Below, one piece after another: positions 38,448 through 46,331 of a DNA stretch of 55,597 nucleotides. This DNA is from Alphaproteobacteria bacterium (GTDB taxonomy: Bacteria; Pseudomonadota; Alphaproteobacteria; CAAHEQ01; UBA3637): the NCBI GenBank assembly GCA_017647405.1, contig JAGCKR010000007.1, positions 1-55,597 of the forward strand, written 5' to 3'. Below the pieces are notes generated by a model, which was not told the origin of the DNA, did no database searches, and saw only the letters and a program-made list of their open reading frames with translations. The position numbers and the translations under genes are program-made. Each line of letters begins with the position of its first letter. The first letter of the stretch is position 1.

Positions 38448-40598
38448 TTATATCAACGGCAATTTCAAAGCCTTTCGAAGGGCATTTTCAATCATCACGG
38501 GATCCGCCGTTTGTTCTTCAATCGGCGTTGTGCGATAATTGGCAACGCTTTTCACCGTGCTGAAATAGGTTGGATATTCAATGATAACCGTTTTTGTCAT
38601 CTGTCTGGTTACAGACCCATCTTCATGATAAATCACTTCCATATTCGCAAATTTTTCTTCGCGACGTTGTTCTTCGGCATACGGTCTTTCAACAGGTTTC
38701 GGCGCATAAAGAGGGGTTAAAACAGAATGTTTTTTAGGTTCTTGAAGAGTTGGTCTTGTTTGATTAAAATCAGAAGCATCCACCAAAACCTTTTTTGTTT
38801 TCTGACTAACAGCCTCTTTTGATTTTAATTCAGCCAATTCTTTTTTAACTGTTTTTAATTCAGCCAATAACTCACTTTGAAGCTTGAAAGCTTTTTTAGC
38901 AATTTCACGTTCTCTGGCCAAAAGCTTTTTCTGAGTTGCCAAAATTTCTTGTGTTGCTTTACGTTCTGATTTTAACAAAAGCTTTTGTTCCACCAACTCA
39001 TCTTTTAAAACTTTTCTTTCAGCTTCCAATAATTTAATAGCTGCTTTTTGACGAACAATTACTTTATCCATGCTGTCTTTTGTTTTTTCAAAATCAACAC
39101 GTAACTGTTTAATTTCAATTTCAAGCTTTTTATTTTCTTGTTTTTGCGCAGCTAATTCTTTTTTTGTATTTTCCAATATCACATTATTGAAAACGGCATC
39201 TAACGACTCTTTTGCCTCTTCAAAGGCAACATCTTTTTGTTCACCTTCTTCATTTTTTTGAAGAGCGGCTTCTTTATCAGCGATCTCTTTTGCATTTTCA
39301 AGATGTTGGGTCACCAACTCATCAGAAACATTTTCTTTTTCGTTCATCGTATTTTTAACGAAATTATCATTATTTTTTTCTTGAGAAATTGGATACACAA
39401 CTTCTTTTTCCGCTTTTTTATCTTCTTGTTCAACAGGTTGTTTTTCATCTGTTGCAACAGCAGCTAAATTTTGAACAGGATGCACTTTGATTAAAGAAAT
39501 TTCACTTGGGGCAAACAAGCGCATTTGTGGACCCCATTGACCAGCGCCTCTTGTCACATAAAGGAATGTTTTTCCTTCATGATAAAGCCCTGATAAATAT
39601 CCGTTTATTACTTTTGAAACCATATGGAACGGGAAAATCTGACCACCGTGCGTATGCGCTGCAACTAATAAATCAACACCTTTGTTCTTAGCGTATTTCA
39701 TTGTTGCCGGACGATGAGAAAGCAAAATTTTATAATCTGTATTTTTAGCGCCCATTAACGATTTTTCAATCCCTTGTTGAACTTTTACCTTCCCACGCCC
39801 TTTATCATCAATAATTCCGGCCAAATAAACATTTTTTTTCACCGACACCCCTTCATCCGCAAGATAATGAATGCCCGTCATCATAAATGCTGTTTTTACC
39901 TGATCATCACCAACATAAAATTCATGATTACCGGAAACAGAATACATTCCTTTAAACGCACGAATATTTTTTAATTCTTTTAACATCGGCTCAATGAAAA
40001 AGATATCATCATCAACTGTATCGCCTGGGAATAAAACAATATCCGGATTTAATGCGTTGACTTTCTCAACAATTTTTTTCACTTTCGCAAGACTCGTTGT
40101 GCGTTTTAAATGCATATCCCCTAAAACAACGATATGAAGCGGTTCTTCAATTTTATTGGATGATAAAATCGTTTCCTTAACAACCGGTGTTTTTAAACCA
40201 GAATATAAACTTAAAACAGATAAAGCAAAAGCCAAAACCATCAAGATATAATTGGTTCTCTTTAAAAACAACGGATTTTTCCATTGATATTTTCTTGGCA
40301 AAATATTTTTGGCCATTTCCCTCACACAAAGGAAAAACCAAATGACATCACGAACAATGATCAAACAGAAAAAAAGTGCCCCCAAAATAAAAAGAAAATA
40401 GGCACTAACATAAATAAATGAATAAATCGCTCCGGAACAATCTGAAATTCTTTTAAGAAGAAAAGGAATTGAAAACAAAAACAATGACCCCAATAAAATC
40501 AATAATTTTTGTTTCAATGAATATGTTCCCTGCCCAATCAAACGATATGCCGTATAAAGAGCAGCAATGAAGCAAACAATCAAAATGGATAAAAACAT
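38448..40598 (-). CDS. Membrane metallophosphoesterase with a coiled-coil C-terminal extension
   Basis: The first about 135 residues contain four predicted transmembrane segments. A calcineurin-like phosphoesterase domain follows: GDMH (160-163), GD (192-193), GNHEFY (223-228), His295 in LLSHRP and HTHGG (315-319). All metal-binding motifs are present, resembling YaeI/YkuE-type lipid or UDP-diacylglucosamine phosphoesterases. From about residue 385 the protein departs from the family: an acidic segment, then about 150 residues of strong Lys/Glu/Leu coiled coil (about 460-610), then a basic tail with EVIYHEDGSVTRQMTKTV. Usual members end near residue 370. GGAG is 7 bases before the ATG. Confidence 0.8.
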   Translation of the reverse strand: MFLSILIVCFIAALYTAYRLIGQGTYSLKQKLLILLGSLFLFSIPFLLKRISDCSGAIYSFIYVSAYFLFILGALFFCLIIVRDVIWFFLCVREMAKNILPRKYQWKNPLFLKRTNYILMVLAFALSVLSLYSGLKTPVVKETILSSNKIEEPLHIVVLGDMHLKRTTSLAKVKKIVEKVNALNPDIVLFPGDTVDDDIFFIEPMLKELKNIRAFKGMYSVSGNHEFYVGDDQVKTAFMMTGIHYLADEGVSVKKNVYLAGIIDDKGRGKVKVQQGIEKSLMGAKNTDYKILLSHRPATMKYAKNKGVDLLVAAHTHGGQIFPFHMVSKVINGYLSGLYHEGKTFLYVTRGAGQWGPQMRLFAPSEISLIKVHPVQNLAAVATDEKQPVEQEDKKAEKEVVYPISQEKNNDNFVKNTMNEKENVSDELVTQHLENAKEIADKEAALQKNEEGEQKDVAFEEAKESLDAVFNNVILENTKKELAAQKQENKKLEIEIKQLRVDFEKTKDSMDKVIVRQKAAIKLLEAERKVLKDELVEQKLLLKSERKATQEILATQKKLLAREREIAKKAFKLQSELLAELKTVKKELAELKSKEAVSQKTKKVLVDASDFNQTRPTLQEPKKHSVLTPLYAPKPVERPYAEEQRREEKFANMEVIYHEDGSVTRQMTKTVIIEYPTYFSTVKSVANYRTTPIEEQTADPVMIENALRKALKLPLI

Positions 40599-40712
40599 CT
40601 CTTCACTCCTTTTTTAGGTCTTCACATAGAAATGACTATACAATATTTTTTATAAAAAAGAAAGCGTTTTTTTACCTCTTATAAAAAATAATAGACAGAG
40701 CAAAAAAACAAG

Positions 40713-40742
40713 TTGCATTTTATAAATAAAAAATGATATATT
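40713..40742 (+). promoter_or_regulatory. Predicted promoter of the alkaline phosphatase gene
   Basis: TTGCAT (40713-40718) and TATATT (40737-40742) with an 18-base spacer. The AAAGAGG ribosome site lies just before the ATG at 40771. Confidence 0.45.
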
Positions 40743-40770
40743 TCAATTTTCTTTTCATAAAGAGGTATTT

Positions 40771-41610
40771 ATGCGTTATTTAGTGTTTTTCATTTGTTTT
40801 TTAACCTGTTACACAGCTTTTTCTCAAAATATTATTTTAATGATCGGTGATGGCATGGGAAAAAATCATCTTTCCTGCGTACATGAAAAACACCCTCTTT
40901 TTTTAAAAAAATTAACACCAAAAGGGGAAATTAAAACATATTCTGCCGATAATAAGATAACAGATTCGGCCGCCAGCGCAACTGCTTATTCCTGTGGCAT
41001 CAAAACAAATAACGGTTTTTTAGGATTAACCCCCTTTAAAGAAAAATGCGAAACATTGGCTGAAACAGCTCTTTTAAAAAAATATCAAGTTTTTATCCGA
41101 ACAACCGACGTGATAACAGGCGCAACACCTTCCGCCTTTTATGCGCACCAAAAATCCCGTCATAACACAAAAAATATTTTAAAAGATTTGGAAAAAGCAA
41201 AAACAAAAATGAATATCGAAGCTGTTCAAGATATTGAATCGGAAACAAAAAAGCTTTTATCCTCTCTTGAAACAACTCAACAACACTTCTTTATTATGAT
41301 TGAAGAATCCGAAATTGACAAACAATCTCATTTAAATAATTTTGATAAAATGAGCCAAGCCCTTGTTCGCTTTGACAAAGCCGTGGAAACTGCCATCAAT
41401 TTTGCAAAAAAAAGAGCAGACACAACCGTTATCATTGTTGCAGATCACGAAACCGGCGGGCTAACATCTCACTGCAAGTACACAAAACTCAAACACACCG
41501 GCTCAAATGTTTTTTATTATGTTGAAGGTAAACAGCCTCTTTCCTCTTATTCAAAAGAAATTGAAAATACCGATATTCATTTCATGATTAAAAATATATT
41601 GTTACCCTAA
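40771..41610 (+). CDS. Compact alkaline phosphatase (PhoA family)
   Basis: The 279-residue protein has a signal peptide (about 1-18) and the alkaline phosphatase core. By motif I match D27 (MIGDGMG), the nucleophile S66 (DSAASATA), T119 (GATPSAFYAH), E178, D183 and H187 (IEESEIDKQSH), D225 and H226 (ADHETGG) and H242 (KHTG) to the metal and catalytic residues of E. coli PhoA. The position of PhoA Asp153 is Gly117 here. Typical members have 430-550 residues; this one keeps the active-site segments but has lost most of the inserted and crown regions. It would be a periplasmic phosphomonoesterase if active. Confidence 0.82.
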   Translation: MRYLVFFICFLTCYTAFSQNIILMIGDGMGKNHLSCVHEKHPLFLKKLTPKGEIKTYSADNKITDSAASATAYSCGIKTNNGFLGLTPFKEKCETLAETALLKKYQVFIRTTDVITGATPSAFYAHQKSRHNTKNILKDLEKAKTKMNIEAVQDIESETKKLLSSLETTQQHFFIMIEESEIDKQSHLNNFDKMSQALVRFDKAVETAINFAKKRADTTVIIVADHETGGLTSHCKYTKLKHTGSNVFYYVEGKQPLSSYSKEIENTDIHFMIKNILLP

Positions 41611-41639
41611 AAAAGAGAGCCAAAAGCTTTTACCATTTT

Positions 41640-41933
41640 TTAAAAATCTCGCCCATGCCCATATTTTTTTTCAAGCATAAGCTGATTAATATCCACTCCC
41701 GGATGCGCTTTTATTAAACGTTCTTCTTCCAACTGTCGTTTAGACTTTGGCATCTCTTCATAAAAATTTTCAAGTGTTTGTCCCTGCGCTTGAATACGGT
41801 CCATATACATTCCTTCACGCCAATGAGAATCTCCCATGTCAAGCCCTTGATAATATCTGAAAATCAAATTTTGCAAATTTTTATCATCACCGGCAAGCTC
41901 TAACTGTTTAGCCAAAGTCGTTAATTTTTCCAT
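41640..41933 (-). CDS. Small hypothetical protein, third gene of the ABC/ankyrin operon
   Basis: This 97-residue, mostly charged protein has no signal peptide or membrane segment. I do not recognise a family. It contains FRYYQGLDMGDSHWREGMYM and ends HPGVDINQLMLEKKYGHG. It begins one base after the ankyrin gene stop, so the two are almost certainly co-translated. Its function may be tied to the ankyrin protein or the transporter. Confidence 0.6.
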   Translation of the reverse strand: MEKLTTLAKQLELAGDDKNLQNLIFRYYQGLDMGDSHWREGMYMDRIQAQGQTLENFYEEMPKSKRQLEEERLIKAHPGVDINQLMLEKKYGHGRDF

Positions 41934-41934
41934 T

Positions 41935-42732
41935 TTATAATTCCCTTTGCCTTGAAATAATCATGTCTTTTGGATTCTTTTTCAAATTTTTTGAAGCACT
42001 CACTTTTTTTGGCGTCAATACCCTCGCCCCAAATCCACTTAATTCCTGAATGGCATATTTTAAATTTTCATATCCTTTTGTGCCAGTTTCATATTTTTTT
42101 ATCCGATCAAACAAATAAGAAAGCGGTGTTTTCCCTGCCTTATTTGTTAAATTAATATTTGCACCCTGTTTAATTAAGGCATATGCCACATCGAATAAAT
42201 GACAAGTTACCCCTTTTTGAAAAAAGTCGGTTAAAATTGTTTCTCCATCCGAATAAACGCGATTTAAAAACTTTTTATCTGTTTGTTCAATTAAAGGGAT
42301 TGCATATCCATTCAACTGATGTGCATTAAATTTAATCGCAGGCTCCTCCTTCTTATTCAAGATATCTGCTTTTGCCCCTTTTGTTATTAAATATTCAGAA
42401 AAAGGAACAAAATATGCCGAAATCGCCAAATAATGGAGCAATGTGTTACCATCTTCATCTTGCTGATTCAAATCAATTTCTGACTTATCCGAATATGGAT
42501 TCTTAAAAAATTCCTTTGGATTTTCAGTTTCATTCACTAAATAAAAAAAGGTTGGATACATAATGGCTTTGCCCGTTTTGGCTAAATAAAAAGCCTTTTG
42601 AAGACGCGTTTGAACATCAACCGGATAAGAAGGTCCCGTCAACTCCTTATTAATCAAAGAAAGAACTTTTTGCTCAATCATTTCTCCCTGTTGATACTCA
42701 TTTTCATTCAAATTCTTTTTTAAATTTTCCAT
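41935..42732 (-). CDS. Ankyrin-repeat protein
   Basis: The protein of about 265 residues has no signal peptide. At least two ankyrin-like units are visible: DEDGNTLLHYLAISAYF to YLITKGAKADILNKK (about 92-130), and FDVAYALIKQGANINLTNKAGKTPLSYLF (split: ALIKQGANIN, NKAGKTPLSYLF). The rest is charged. The ATG at 42732 has AAAGG 6 bases upstream and is preferred over a TTG one codon earlier. It sits 12 bases behind an ABC transporter gene and 1 base ahead of a small gene. Ankyrin proteins in host-associated Alphaproteobacteria are often secreted effectors; here that is inference from context. Confidence 0.78.
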   Translation of the reverse strand: MENLKKNLNENEYQQGEMIEQKVLSLINKELTGPSYPVDVQTRLQKAFYLAKTGKAIMYPTFFYLVNETENPKEFFKNPYSDKSEIDLNQQDEDGNTLLHYLAISAYFVPFSEYLITKGAKADILNKKEEPAIKFNAHQLNGYAIPLIEQTDKKFLNRVYSDGETILTDFFQKGVTCHLFDVAYALIKQGANINLTNKAGKTPLSYLFDRIKKYETGTKGYENLKYAIQELSGFGARVLTPKKVSASKNLKKNPKDMIISRQREL

Positions 42733-42744
42733 CAAAAGCCTTTC

Positions 42745-44781
42745 TTATCCTTCATTTTGATACGATTGAATCAACCGTCGAGACGAAACGGGTTGTTTAA
42801 CAATCAACCGTGAATTAAATGCTGAGTTAGCCATACTCTGCCCTGCCACGTCAAGCGCCAAAAATTTAGATATCGTTTTTTCATTTTCGTTTCGCAGTTC
42901 TTGTTGGGCTGTTTTCTTTTTTCGTTTTTCTTCCCATTCAAAAACACTTTGATATTTCCCAAACAACTGATAAAAATAACTTTCTTTATTTTGAAAAAGA
43001 TCCAATGCCTTCCCTTGCTCAATAATTTTTCCTTCATCCATTATAATAACGCGATCAGCCATAGCCACTTCTTCGGGCGAATGCGTTGCCATTAAAACGG
43101 TTTTTCCATCAAAAAGCTCATCCAAATTTGCCAAAATATCAGATTTTGTTTCCGGATCAAGATTACTTGTTATTTCATCCAAAATCACAATCGGTGCATC
43201 ATATAAAAGCGTTCCTGCTAAACGAAGCCGTTGTTTTTGCCCCATGGAAAGTTCATCCGGCTTGCTTCCAAGACCCTTTTCACTTGCAAGCACCCCATCT
43301 AATTTAACTTTTTTGAAAACATCCATAATCTCTTCATCGGTAACATCTTTTTTGTAATGACGCAAATTATATCTGATATCCTGCGTTTCAAAAAACTGCG
43401 CTTCATTAATCATAGATGAAATATTTTTGGCAACAGCATCCGCTTCTAAGTCACGAACATCTTGACCATCAATTTGATACATCCCCTCTTGGAATTCAAA
43501 TTTTCTTGAAACGATGGATAAAACAGTTGATTTACCAGAACCGCTTTTACCGATAATGGCAACTTTTTCACCCGGCATAACCTCAAAATCAAAATTTGAT
43601 AAAACACGTTGCGCCTTCATTTGCCCTTCGGCATCTTGAATATATGAAAAATCAAGCCCTTTTATACAAATATGCCCTTGGGCTTTTGATAACCCTTTTT
43701 CACCAACCCGAACATTGCATTTGCCATTATCATAAAGAATCTTTTCAGCGGCAGCCCCTTGCCCTAAAGAAGCCATAACACCCTGAACATCACGAACAAC
43801 CCGAGAGCCCGCCATCATACCTCTGGCACTGGAGCCAACGGTTATCGTATAAAGCCCAATATCGCGCACCAAATCAAAATTATATAACCCCATTAAAGAA
43901 AAACCAACAACAGATATAAGATCCATTCCTAAATTAATGGTATTCCATTTTTCGCGACTTTTTTCCAAATCAACTCTTTTTTTATGGCATTCATTTGTTT
44001 TTCGGATAGCTTCATTATGAATTTCAATTTTTCTTTGACTCGAAACCGCATTAATCATCTCTCCATTTTTTGAAAAATCGGAAATCATTGCAACAGAAGC
44101 AGCCCTTAATTCTTCAAGTTCTTTTTGACGATAAACAATTTTGCCCTCAATAAATTTGCTAACACCTAATTTACAGGCCGTTAAACCCAACACAATAGCG
44201 GCATTTGAAAGCGAAACACAAGCCAACACCCCTAAGGCTGATAAAAACATCACGCTTGAACCACCTAACCCCATCATAAAAGAAAGGTAATTATTTGATG
44301 CTTCGGCTATTGAAGCAGAGGCACCTTCTAAAACTTTATTACCTTTTGATTGGCGCGTTAATGCCGGAAGGTCCAAAATCCGCCCCATATTGCGAACTTT
44401 AACAAAATCAGCAACACGGGATCGAAAAACACCGGAAATTTTTTCGCCAATACCATAGCTAAAATTAATCACAACTTCAAAAATCCCCGGCATTGAGGCA
44501 ATCACCCCATTTAACACGCCGAAAGCTAATACTTTTGAATCAATGGTGGATTGTAACATACTCATAACCCAACCATTAACCAACGAGCAAGCCCCAATTC
44601 CGGCAGATAATAAAATCATCGTGCCAGTCGCCACTAAACCAACTTTTTTATTTTTTTTGACGCCTTCTAAAATATCACTTATAAACCAAGAGGAGTCTCG
44701 CGTTTTTAATATTTTATTTGTTGCAACAGGCAAAATTTGATTTGATTTTGCTTCTTTGCCCTTTTTTTGAAAAAAAAGCAT
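42745..44781 (-). CDS. ABC transporter, fused membrane and ATPase domains
   Basis: This exporter-type half transporter of 678 residues has an N-terminal membrane domain (about 40-320) and an ATPase domain: Walker A GKSGSGKST, signature LSMGQKQR, Walker B IVILDEITSNLD and the H-loop MATHSPEE. About 90 residues after the ATPase domain are charged and lack a known domain. No peptidase domain is present. The ATG at 44781 is preferred over an adjacent one at 44784 because GGAGG is 4 bases away. It heads an operon with the ankyrin and small genes, so the substrate may be one of these proteins, which is untested. Confidence 0.88.
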   Translation of the reverse strand: MLFFQKKGKEAKSNQILPVATNKILKTRDSSWFISDILEGVKKNKKVGLVATGTMILLSAGIGACSLVNGWVMSMLQSTIDSKVLAFGVLNGVIASMPGIFEVVINFSYGIGEKISGVFRSRVADFVKVRNMGRILDLPALTRQSKGNKVLEGASASIAEASNNYLSFMMGLGGSSVMFLSALGVLACVSLSNAAIVLGLTACKLGVSKFIEGKIVYRQKELEELRAASVAMISDFSKNGEMINAVSSQRKIEIHNEAIRKTNECHKKRVDLEKSREKWNTINLGMDLISVVGFSLMGLYNFDLVRDIGLYTITVGSSARGMMAGSRVVRDVQGVMASLGQGAAAEKILYDNGKCNVRVGEKGLSKAQGHICIKGLDFSYIQDAEGQMKAQRVLSNFDFEVMPGEKVAIIGKSGSGKSTVLSIVSRKFEFQEGMYQIDGQDVRDLEADAVAKNISSMINEAQFFETQDIRYNLRHYKKDVTDEEIMDVFKKVKLDGVLASEKGLGSKPDELSMGQKQRLRLAGTLLYDAPIVILDEITSNLDPETKSDILANLDELFDGKTVLMATHSPEEVAMADRVIIMDEGKIIEQGKALDLFQNKESYFYQLFGKYQSVFEWEEKRKKKTAQQELRNENEKTISKFLALDVAGQSMANSAFNSRLIVKQPVSSRRLIQSYQNEG

Positions 44782-44808
44782 CATTCCTCCTTTTAAAAAA
44801 TTTCAACC

Positions 44809-44837
44809 ATTATACCATATTTTTAACATTTTGTAAA
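44809..44837 (-). promoter_or_regulatory. Strong predicted promoter of the ABC/ankyrin operon
   Basis: On the minus strand TTTACA (44837-44832), a 17-base spacer and TATAAT (44814-44809), the last preceded by TGG (extended -10). The mRNA would start about 25 bases before the ATG. Confidence 0.75.
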
Positions 44838-44923
44838 CTATTTTTTAAATAATTAGACAAAAGAAATATCCTTATAAATTGAAAGACATTTAAAAAAAAT
44901 TCAAAAAAAATAAAAAAAAGATG

Positions 44924-44952
44924 TTGACAAGCCTTTATTTATTGTTTAACCT
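44924..44952 (+). promoter_or_regulatory. Predicted promoter of the first pilin-like gene
   Basis: TTGACA (44924-44929), 17 bases, TAACCT (44947-44952). Transcription would start near 44959, giving a leader of about 100 bases. Confidence 0.65.
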
Positions 44953-44958
44953 CAAACT

Positions 44959-45061
44959 TAGGAGGGGTTTCATCTTCTCCTTTATATGGGAAAACCCATA
45001 AACAGTGGTTTTGTTCAGAGAACAGAATTATTTTATAATTATAATTATAGGAGACTAAAAA
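44959..45061 (+). promoter_or_regulatory. Structured 5' leader of the first pilin-like gene
   Basis: The leader holds two clear hairpins: TATGGG/CCCATA around AAAA (44985-45000) and GTTC/GAAC (45013-45023). An AT-only stretch and the ribosome site AGGAG (45049-45053, 8 bases before the ATG) follow. The length and the hairpins could affect mRNA stability; no known riboswitch is recognised. Confidence 0.4.
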
Positions 45062-45487
45062 ATGAGAAAAAATGAATCAGGTCGTTCAATGGTTGAAATG
45101 CTCGGCGTTTTGGCAATTATCGGTGTTCTTTCAATTGGTGGTATTGCCGGTTACACATTGTCAATGAACCGTTATCGTGCAAACGCTGTTGTTGATGTTG
45201 CCAACAAATTGGCTGGTGTTGCTTATGGTTCATGCATGGGCGAAATCGCTCAAGATAATACCAAGACCACATCAACTTGTACAGCTGTTTCAAGTGGCTC
45301 AAACACAGCTGAATATTATGGTTTAGGTACACCAGAAGGCTTAACATTAACAGTTACAGCAATTGACGCAACAAACGGTGTTACAGTTAAATCAAGTGAG
45401 ATTACTGATACTAAACTCAAAGATGCAATCAAATCCATTATTGGCGATATTTCAGGTACTAATGGTGTTACAATCAAACAAAACTAA
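45062..45487 (+). CDS. Type IV pilin-like protein, copy 1
   Basis: The 141-residue protein has a class III prepilin signal: a short charged leader ending in Gly7, then RSMVEMLGVLAIIGVLSIGG, with Glu at +5 and one hydrophobic helix. A prepilin peptidase would cut after Gly7. The +1 residue is Arg, whereas classical pilins have Phe or Met. The rest is a Thr/Ser-rich globular domain with two cysteines (58 and 73), conserved in copy 2. Proteins with this signal recur in uncultured host-associated Alphaproteobacteria (recalled). Its own promoter and terminator make it a single-gene unit. Confidence 0.83.
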   Translation: MRKNESGRSMVEMLGVLAIIGVLSIGGIAGYTLSMNRYRANAVVDVANKLAGVAYGSCMGEIAQDNTKTTSTCTAVSSGSNTAEYYGLGTPEGLTLTVTAIDATNGVTVKSSEITDTKLKDAIKSIIGDISGTNGVTIKQN

Positions 45488-45536
45488 TTTGTTTGATTTA
45501 AACATCAAAAAACCGGAGAGCAATCTCCGGTTTTTT
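45476..45536 (+). repeat. 61-base repeat, copy 1 (end of pilin gene plus terminator)
   Basis: This segment, from the last Lys-Gln-Asn codons through the terminator, is identical base for base to 46083-46143. The coding regions before it have diverged. It includes an AAACAAA/TTTGTTT palindrome around the stop codon. Confidence 0.95.
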
Positions 45537-45538
45537 TT
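45511..45538 (+). terminator. Terminator of pilin-like gene 1
   Basis: AACCGGAGA pairs with TCTCCGGTT around a GCAA (GNRA-type) tetraloop, followed by eight T. Confidence 0.95.
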
Positions 45539-45555
45539 ATTTATTAAAAAAGAGA

Positions 45556-45584
45556 TTGACAAGATTTTTTATATTGGCTACCTT
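45556..45584 (+). promoter_or_regulatory. Predicted promoter of the second pilin-like gene
   Basis: TTGACA (45556-45561), 17 bases, TACCTT (45579-45584). The leader would be about 84 bases, ending with a GGGGG ribosome site before the ATG. Confidence 0.62.
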
Positions 45585-45674
45585 AATGTCAAGAAGGGGT
45601 ATTTTTTATAACATCTTTAAAAATAAAATCATTTGTAAAGAATAAGATTTATTTTTTAATCATAGGGGGATAAA

Positions 45675-46094
45675 ATGAAAAAGCAAGAATCCGGTCGATC
45701 AATGATTGAAATGCTTGGCGTTTTAGCGATTATCGGTGTTCTTTCCATTGGAGGCATTGCGGGATATACTTTATCAATGAACCGTTTTCGTGCAAATAAA
45801 ATTGCCGATGTAGCCAATAAATTAGCCTCTTTAGCTTATAGTGAATGCATGAGTCAACTTGCAACTGGTAGCGTTACATCAGAAGCCAACTGCAATGCCC
45901 TTAAAGTTGGAAAAAACACAGCGGAACATTTTGGCCTTGGAACACCGGAAAACACAATCCTAACCGTCACAGCTATCAACCGCACAAACGGCGTTACCAT
46001 CACCGCGGTTAACATTCCCGAAAACCTTATCAACGCTTACAAATCAATCACCAATGCAAATGATCAAGGCGTTGTTACCATTAAACAAAACTAA
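45675..46094 (+). CDS. Type IV pilin-like protein, copy 2
   Basis: The 139-residue paralogue of copy 1 shares the prepilin signal SGRSMIEMLGVLAIIGVLSI, the Cys58/Cys73 pair, the LGTPE motif and the C-terminal VTIKQN. The middle of the globular domain differs. It has its own promoter and terminator, so the two pilins can be expressed at different levels. Prepilin peptidase and assembly ATPase genes are not in the window. Confidence 0.83.
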   Translation: MKKQESGRSMIEMLGVLAIIGVLSIGGIAGYTLSMNRFRANKIADVANKLASLAYSECMSQLATGSVTSEANCNALKVGKNTAEHFGLGTPENTILTVTAINRTNGVTITAVNIPENLINAYKSITNANDQGVVTIKQN

Positions 46095-46143
46095 TTTGTT
46101 TGATTTAAACATCAAAAAACCGGAGAGCAATCTCCGGTTTTTT
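46083..46143 (+). repeat. 61-base repeat, copy 2
   Basis: Identical to 45476-45536; it covers the last codons, the stop and the terminator of pilin-like gene 2. Confidence 0.95.
46118..46143 (+). terminator. Terminator of pilin-like gene 2
   Basis: The same GCAA-looped stem as in copy 1 (AACCGGAGA/TCTCCGGTT), followed by T. Confidence 0.95.
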
Positions 46144-46280
46144 ATATAAAAAAGATATATATCGAAATAACAAATTTAAATCTTTAACAACCGATATTTT
46201 TAAGAAAAACAAATCATAAAATATCACAAACTCCGATATTTTTTTTATCACTCACCAATAACTGAATTTATTTCCTTTGT

Positions 46281-46309
46281 TTGACATTTCATTAAAATAC
46301 CTGTATCTT
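46281..46309 (+). promoter_or_regulatory. Predicted promoter of fucosyltransferase gene 1
   Basis: TTGACA (46281-46286), 17 bases, TATCTT (46304-46309). The start near 46316 leaves a short leader with AGGAG (46321-46325) before the ATG at 46332. Confidence 0.68.
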
Positions 46310-46331
46310 GATATAAATTCAGGAGACCTAT

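Noticed and set aside
44881..45061. Riboswitch upstream of the first pilin gene
   Set aside because: The hairpins do not resemble any aptamer I know and pilins are not typical riboswitch targets; kept only as a structured leader.
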